From Hyphomicrobiales bacterium (GTDB taxonomy: Bacteria; Pseudomonadota; Alphaproteobacteria; Rhizobiales; Beijerinckiaceae): a DNA stretch of 10,020 bases. The stretch is from the NCBI GenBank assembly GCA_900299065.1, contig OMIJ01000282.1, positions 1 to 10,020 on the forward strand, written 5' to 3'. How positions within the stretch are numbered: position 1 is the stretch's first letter; every line of letters begins with the position of its first letter. The position numbers and the translations under genes were made by a program. The notes beneath the pieces were generated by a model. It made no database searches and was not told the DNA's origin. It saw only the letters and a program-made list of their open reading frames with translations. This document shows positions 5,720 through 10,020 of this stretch, piece after piece.

Positions 5720-7681
5720 TCAGGCTGCGCTATGGCGCTTAAGTTTCAATTGGGGCCGAAAGCCCGGGATCTGATCAGCCGGCATGGGACGTGCGATGAG
5801 ATAGCCTTGCGCCTCATGACAATTGAGCTTTTCGAGAAAAGCCAATTGGGCAGGCGTTTCGACGCCTTCGGCAATCACCTTGCGCCCCAGATCCATTGCC
5901 AAATGCACAGAGGCTTTGACGATGGAAGCGCATTCAGTGCGGGTCTCAATGCAGGAAATAAACATTCGATCAATCTTGATGCGGTCGACTGGCAAATGAC
6001 ACAAATAGGTCATCGAGGAATAGCCTGTTCCAAAATCATCAAGAGAGATGGAGATACCATGCGCGCGCAGCTGATGCAGTGTCTCAACCACTTGTTGAAT
6101 GCCAGCTATGCTTTTTGACTCTGTGATCTCCAGCTCCAGTCGATCCGCCGACAGACCGAATTGGTGCAGATAGCCAAGAATTTTGTCGACCAGCGAATGA
6201 TCCCGCAATTGGCGGATCGAGAGATTGACGGAAAGGCGCATATGCGCGGGCCATGTTGACGCTGTTTGAATAGCATGGCGCAGCACGTAATCACCAATTT
6301 CATCGATCAGCGAGGTCATTTCTGCAATAGGAATGAATTGAGCTGGCGGCACGGAGCCGTGTTCAGGATGCTCCCAACGCAGCAGAGCTTCATAGCCCGT
6401 GACCTCATGCGTGACCAGATTGAGAAAGGGCTGATAGACGAGATGGAACTGATCGGCGACCAGAGCTTGGCGCAAATCTGCCTCCATGGCCTTGCGTTCC
6501 TGCGACAGTCCATCCAGCTCATCTTGATAGAAATTAAATCCGCCGCGTCGCTCGCGTTTCGAGCGGTACAGAGCCGCATCAGCTTTGCGCAGCAGATTTT
6601 GCGCATCCTCACCATCAAAGGGCGCCATAGCAATGCCAATGCTGGGATGGACAATGATGTTTTCTCCCGCAATCTGGAACGGGGCCCGAAAGGTCGCCAA
6701 TAGACGCTCGGCCAATAGCTCCGCATCTTTAGTCTCTTTAATACCTGTGCCGATGACGGCAAATTCATCGCCGCCAAGGCGTGAAATACAATCTGTCTCT
6801 CGCAGACAAGCGCGCATGCGGTCAGCCGCCCCGATCAACAAATCATCACCAGCTGCATGCCCAAAGCGATCATTGACCGATTTGAAATCATCGAGATCGA
6901 GATAGAGCATGCAAAAACCAATGCCATTGAGCGTGAGATCTTCAATCACATTCTCAAGTCGCCCCTTGAAACACATCCGATTAGGCAATCCGGTCAGCGC
7001 ATCCGTTTCGGCGGCTTTCTCGCTGGTAATCTGCGAGAGGACGCGATTAACCAGAAGGAGCGAAAACGTCATGACCGCGCGAACAATCGCCACCAGATAG
7101 ACAATGGTGAGAATGGCGACCGGGGTGAAGACGGCCTCGCCTGTTTGCAGCACACCGATGATAAATCCCAAAGTGATCGGTAAGGTAAAAGACACAGCTG
7201 CAGATGGCAGAGTGGCCAGAACAAAGGCACCGCTACAGATCATCCCTGAAGTGAGACAGATCATAACAATCTGGCCATGGGTTGAGGATTGGGCAAAGAA
7301 CAAGAGTGGCGCTAGCCCCCAGATTGATCCCAATAGCCCGCCATAGATCGAGGACAAACGCATCACTCGAGCAGAAATGATCATCGGGCGTTTTTTATGC
7401 GGGCGTTGCGTGCGTCGCAGATAAATCGCCATACAAAACACAATAAGCGATAGCAGCCAGACCATCAAAAGGGTCGATTGTGCACTGGTCCATAAAGCCG
7501 CCACGAGAACAACGCCATTGACGATATTGGCGATCATCATCGCCTGTGTATAGCGAATGACGGTATTGATCTGCTCAACACGTACACGTCCAGCGGCATA
7601 ATCATCCAAAGGCGGCACGCCCAAGAGCGTCAGATCGCCGTCCCAGAAACGGGCGAGTTTTGTCCAAAAACTTTGTGTCAT
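5720..7681 (-). CDS. Six-TM membrane protein with GGDEF and EAL domains
   Basis: Membrane-anchored c-di-GMP enzyme of 653 residues with both a synthesis and a breakdown domain. The N-terminal third has about six hydrophobic segments (roughly 46-66, 70-88, 111-131, 134-157, 161-180, 186-211) and fits no sensor domain I can name. The GGDEF domain (about 222-385) keeps GGDEF at 303-307, metal-binding DLDDFKSVND, and an RxxD inhibitory site (RETD, 294-297) five residues before it. The EAL domain (about 396-640) keeps all residues usually needed for phosphodiesterase activity: E431 (EALLRW), N486 (NLSIRQ), E518 (LEITES), D548/D549 (DDFGTGYSS), K569 (IKIDR), E605 (AEGVET) and Q625 (QGYLIARP). So neither domain looks degenerate, and which activity prevails cannot be told. 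It starts at ATG 7681 with only a weak ribosome site. It is separated by 182 bp from the upstream DUF3253 gene, so it probably has its own promoter. Confidence 0.95.
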   Translation of the reverse strand: MTQSFWTKLARFWDGDLTLLGVPPLDDYAAGRVRVEQINTVIRYTQAMMIANIVNGVVLVAALWTSAQSTLLMVWLLSLIVFCMAIYLRRTQRPHKKRPMIISARVMRLSSIYGGLLGSIWGLAPLLFFAQSSTHGQIVMICLTSGMICSGAFVLATLPSAAVSFTLPITLGFIIGVLQTGEAVFTPVAILTIVYLVAIVRAVMTFSLLLVNRVLSQITSEKAAETDALTGLPNRMCFKGRLENVIEDLTLNGIGFCMLYLDLDDFKSVNDRFGHAAGDDLLIGAADRMRACLRETDCISRLGGDEFAVIGTGIKETKDAELLAERLLATFRAPFQIAGENIIVHPSIGIAMAPFDGEDAQNLLRKADAALYRSKRERRGGFNFYQDELDGLSQERKAMEADLRQALVADQFHLVYQPFLNLVTHEVTGYEALLRWEHPEHGSVPPAQFIPIAEMTSLIDEIGDYVLRHAIQTASTWPAHMRLSVNLSIRQLRDHSLVDKILGYLHQFGLSADRLELEITESKSIAGIQQVVETLHQLRAHGISISLDDFGTGYSSMTYLCHLPVDRIKIDRMFISCIETRTECASIVKASVHLAMDLGRKVIAEGVETPAQLAFLEKLNCHEAQGYLIARPMPADQIPGFRPQLKLKRHSAA

Positions 7682-7863
7682 CTGCTAGCGCAAAGGCCTC
7701 GTCTTTCGTCAGGACGCATAAAAGCTCAGCCGTCAGGCTCCTGAGGTCGCTCAAATTCAGTGAGATATGATCTTATTTAAGTGGATCAGGAAAGCCAAAT
7801 CCCATATCAGGCTTGTCCGAGGGTAAAAATAATCCTCGCACTTTAGCTGGATCGAGAGGTGTT
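7682..7863. other. Spacer between DUF3253 gene and GGDEF-EAL gene
   Basis: 182 bp without a supported gene. It should contain the promoter of the GGDEF-EAL gene (minus strand), but I see no clear -35/-10 pair. A second minus-strand frame stays open across it from inside the DUF3253 gene to a stop at 7773, with plausible-looking residues (DPAKVRGLFLPSDKPD and so on) but no start of its own. CTCAG and CTGAG around 7725-7745 could form a short weak hairpin. Confidence 0.4.
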
Positions 7864-8223
7864 TTACTCGCTTCGCGGCAATCCGAGGCGATAAACGCCA
7901 CGAAAATCGTCCGGATCGACCGGTTTGCCCTTGCGATAAATGACCAGGCGTCCTGCATGGGCAAGATCAATTGCGCTGCGCCTGACTTTTACAAGCCAAT
8001 CCCGCCACGCCAATTCACCCCCGCCAGTTTCTAATGCCATCGCCTTGGCAGCCTCTGTGGGGCAAATAGTCTTGCCCGCGCCTATCTCAGCACATAGACG
8101 CAGAATGACATTCTCCAGCTGCGGCAAGAGATCGGCAATGCCGCCCGGCTCGCTCACTGAAGCCACCTCACTGACGGATTCGCTGAACGAGAACGAATCG
8201 CTGATCATTTTTGCCGATGTCAT
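7864..8223 (-). CDS. DUF3253 domain protein
   Basis: Small protein of 119 residues whose C-terminal 85 residues look like DUF3253, a family of unknown role. Matching stretches are LENVILRLCAEIGAGKTICPTEAAKAMA (36-63), the W73-W76 region followed by KVRRSAIDLAHAGRLVIYRKGKPVDPDDFRG, and YRLGLP at the end. The helical layout suggests a winged-helix-like fold, which is inference only. The first 27 residues are a serine/glutamate-rich low-complexity tail encoded by a run of TCRCTGA-like heptamers, not part of the family. The start at ATG 8223 has no strong ribosome site; M6 at 8208 is an alternative. It lies 46 bp downstream of the DUF4214 protein gene on the same strand, and so may be cotranscribed with it. 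In the 3' half another minus-strand frame is open as far as 7773; see the finding on a possible frameshift. Confidence 0.75.
   Translation of the reverse strand: MTSAKMISDSFSFSESVSEVASVSEPGGIADLLPQLENVILRLCAEIGAGKTICPTEAAKAMALETGGGELAWRDWLVKVRRSAIDLAHAGRLVIYRKGKPVDPDDFRGVYRLGLPRSE
8154..8204. repeat. Short imperfect heptamer repeats inside the DUF3253 gene
   Basis: Four TCRCTGA heptamers at 8154-8160, 8168-8174, 8180-8186 and 8198-8204 (TCACTGA twice, then TCGCTGA twice) are spaced 14, 12 and 18 bp. On the minus strand they encode the Ser/Glu-rich N-terminal tail of the DUF3253 protein. The irregular spacing argues against a classical tandem repeat and for low-complexity coding sequence. Confidence 0.5.
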
Positions 8224-8269
8224 AGGTCGTCATTTGCGCGCCCTGCCTTGCAAGGTCAAGCGTGAACAC

Positions 8270-9859
8270 TCAGGCAGGCAGTCCGATCAGCTGAACCACA
8301 AGCTGAGAGGATGCAGGCTGGCTTGCCAGGCTCAGATAATTATCGGCCAGCGCCAGTCCCGAATGCACCGAGGCCTCATTCAGTCCGATCCCGCTGAGTA
8401 CGGATTTAGCTGAGGGCAGGTCATTCAAGCCATTCTCAAGAGCAAAATGCGCCCCAACAGTTTCCTTATTGAGTAAATATTGCGCATCGGCACTATTGCC
8501 CGAGCTGGCATGAGCGCCATTGATCAAGGCCAGAACGAAATGCCCACGATCAATATGGTGGCTCTGCAATTCTTTTGTCCAATAAGCGAGCCCCTCGGAA
8601 TCAGGGGCACGGCCCAAAGTGTTTTGGTAGAGCTTGGTGATAAAGGCCTGATCCGAGATATTTGGAGAATAGCTGGCCTGTGTTTCGGGCTGGTCAAAAA
8701 AGCTCTTGGCAATATCTTCCAGCGACATGCCATCGGCGAGGCGTCCGCCCCAATAATTCAGCCCTACAGCGTCAGGCGCACGGTTAAAAGTGGCGATGTA
8801 AAGCTCAACCAGATTGGTGAGGTGAGAAGCATCCAATTGCATGGTTTTGGCAAACCAGGATGTGTCCAGCGTCATATCGCTGAAGTCGATATATTCGACA
8901 TTGCTGAGCAGATCACTGCCATCAATGCCTCTCACATCAGTGACGCTGATACCCGAGGCCGAAATGCTCAGCCTATAGCTCTGCGCCGCACCAGAATAAA
9001 CGACGTGATCAATTCCCTCCCCGCCATCAATCATATCATTGGTCGAAGCAGAATAAATCACATCATCGCCCTTGCCGGCATTGATCGATGTAATGCCGGG
9101 CCGCAAATGCAAAATGTCATTAAAGCTCGTCGAATAGCCAAGATCGGCCATGACCGCCGCATCCAAAGCACTGATCTGATCATGTGCGCCCCAATGAGCG
9201 AAGGGATTCATCAAATCTGTGTTGAGCGGATCAGAGGTCTGGGCAAGCGAGCCCATATGGTAAAGAGAGCCTAAGGCCAGCTGCAGGCCATTTGGATAAA
9301 AATGGCTCACATTCTCGCCAACAAAGTAGATGCCATTATTCCGAACTACGACATGCTGATCATACAAACTCATCGCATCAGACGGGAGCGTGCCTGTCGT
9401 CACATCGCGCCAGCCAAACAGGCCAAAGGCATGGCCTAATTCATGTTGGGCTATGCTGATGAAATCCAATTGATTTGCCGCAAGTACTGAGGTTCCAGAC
9501 GTAAAAGGACTGGTGTTCAGCCGGACAGTGCCGTCCTGTATATAATTGGTTGCAACGTTGAGCTCGATATCGTTGTTAGCCCCGTCATTGCTGTTGACAT
9601 TGGTGAACAAGGATAATTGCGTCGAGCTGAGCCATAAATTGTTACCAGCGCTCTTGCCTGCATAAAGGAGGTCACTAGGACCACTGGAGGCCAGATAATT
9701 GGTGGTGTTCACTAAATTCAGCGTCACGGTGAAATGAGCTGAATTGGTAAAGACATTGCCCCAGAGATTGGCGGCGGCCTGGATGTTTTGCTCCAGAAGA
9801 GCCAGATCACCATTCCAGCCAGAAGTGTTATGCACATTGAAATTGAGTTGAATAGCCAT
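8270..9859 (-). CDS. Probable exported zinc metallopeptidase with RTX-type and DUF4214 segments
   Basis: Protein of 529 residues from ATG 9859; the frame is also open from a TTG at 9868, but AGGG (complement of 9869-9872) lies nine bases before the ATG and would abut the TTG. Numbering below counts from that TTG. Residues about 5-245 resemble a metzincin-like peptidase: HELGH at 142-146, a His in LYHMG (204) and an LMNP Met-turn-like motif (219-222), then IS-LDAAVMADLGY. Residues about 260-335 hold one or two RTX-like Gly/Asp motifs (GKGDDVIYS, GGEGIDHVV). Residues about 346-455 are two DUF4214-type repeats (LYIATFNRAPDAVGLNYW; LYQNTLGRAPDSEGLAYW). There is no N-terminal signal peptide and the C-terminus is hydrophobic (VVQLIGLPA), which with the RTX motifs suggests type I secretion; no transporter genes are in the window. 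The third ligand of the classical HExxHxxGxxH motif is Gly. Substrate unknown. Confidence 0.83.
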   Translation of the reverse strand: MAIQLNFNVHNTSGWNGDLALLEQNIQAAANLWGNVFTNSAHFTVTLNLVNTTNYLASSGPSDLLYAGKSAGNNLWLSSTQLSLFTNVNSNDGANNDIELNVATNYIQDGTVRLNTSPFTSGTSVLAANQLDFISIAQHELGHAFGLFGWRDVTTGTLPSDAMSLYDQHVVVRNNGIYFVGENVSHFYPNGLQLALGSLYHMGSLAQTSDPLNTDLMNPFAHWGAHDQISALDAAVMADLGYSTSFNDILHLRPGITSINAGKGDDVIYSASTNDMIDGGEGIDHVVYSGAAQSYRLSISASGISVTDVRGIDGSDLLSNVEYIDFSDMTLDTSWFAKTMQLDASHLTNLVELYIATFNRAPDAVGLNYWGGRLADGMSLEDIAKSFFDQPETQASYSPNISDQAFITKLYQNTLGRAPDSEGLAYWTKELQSHHIDRGHFVLALINGAHASSGNSADAQYLLNKETVGAHFALENGLNDLPSAKSVLSGIGLNEASVHSGLALADNYLSLASQPASSQLVVQLIGLPA

Positions 9860-10020
9860 GAAACGCAACCCTAAAATAAACGCTACGCAAATATCGAAGT
9901 GAAATCGCAGAGAAATTTAGGAGGAGTCTGTTGTTTTTGAGCTTCTGAAATGATTCAAATGCAATCTAATTTAGCGCCTGCAGCACAATTGGTTTTTGCA
10001 AGCTAACTGACTATGCGAAG
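9860..10020. other. AT-rich upstream region of the DUF4214 peptidase gene
   Basis: 161 bp to the right edge with no supported gene; noticeably more AT-rich than the coding DNA. It should hold the promoter and leader of the minus-strand peptidase gene. The ribosome site AGGG (complement of 9869-9872) is the only element I can support. No convincing -35/-10 pair or inverted repeat was found. A plus-strand AGGAGGAG (9919-9926) precedes no usable reading frame. Confidence 0.4.

Noticed and set aside
6266..6703. Long plus-strand frame antisense to the GGDEF-EAL gene
   Set aside because: The minus strand encodes intact GGDEF and EAL motifs across this stretch; the antisense product has no domain character.
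8154..8204. CRISPR-like or iteron array of TCRCTGA heptamers
   Set aside because: Units are 7 bp, only four copies, spacing irregular (14, 12, 18 bp), and they lie inside a coding frame giving a Ser-rich tail.
8480..9274. Plus-strand open frame of 264 codons inside the DUF4214 peptidase gene
   Set aside because: It is antisense to a gene with clear motifs (HELGH, RTX-like, DUF4214 repeats); its own translation shows no recognisable domain.
9919..9970. Strong plus-strand AGGAGGAG suggesting a gene start at the right edge
   Set aside because: The nearest start (TTG 9931) reaches a stop after five codons, and the next ATG (9950) gives an 18-codon frame too far from the motif.

Overview
The window looks like chromosomal DNA of an alphaproteobacterium, most likely from the Hyphomicrobiales (Rhizobiales). 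The main reasons are a divK-pleD pair, a DUF3572 protein coupled to a DNA polymerase IV with a cysteine-rich N-terminal extension, and an EipB (DUF1849) periplasmic protein. All three are typical of this class. Base composition is moderate and looks even throughout. I see no insertion sequence, phage gene, tRNA, rRNA or CRISPR array. The assignment rests on recognised families only; no search was run.

Left block (1-1658, minus strand): the cell-cycle response regulator DivK, then the diguanylate cyclase PleD, which runs off the left edge. The DivK copy has proline where the conserved threonine switch of receiver domains should be. A 123-bp divergent spacer with a 14-bp inverted repeat separates this operon from a plus-strand pair: a small DUF3572 protein whose end overlaps the start of dinB (TTGA overlap). 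dinB ends 6 bp from the convergent eipB.

Middle block (3458-5684): eipB (minus) and a RidA-family gene (plus) are divergent. The spacer holds two abutting perfect inverted repeats. The RidA-family gene overlaps a glycerophosphodiester phosphodiesterase gene by one base, a tight two-gene operon.

Right block (5720-9859, all minus): in transcription order, a metallopeptidase-like protein with RTX-type and DUF4214 segments (probably exported), a small DUF3253 protein, and a six-TM GGDEF-EAL protein with apparently complete active sites in both domains. With PleD, the window carries two c-di-GMP enzymes at opposite ends. They point to the motile-to-sessile and cell-cycle programme of alphaproteobacteria, but nothing here shows that they act together.

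I found no convincing new multi-gene system. The points most worth a second look are the DivK T83P change, the putative zinc-binding extension of the polymerase, the non-canonical zinc site of the DUF4214 peptidase, and the paired palindromes at 4367-4391.
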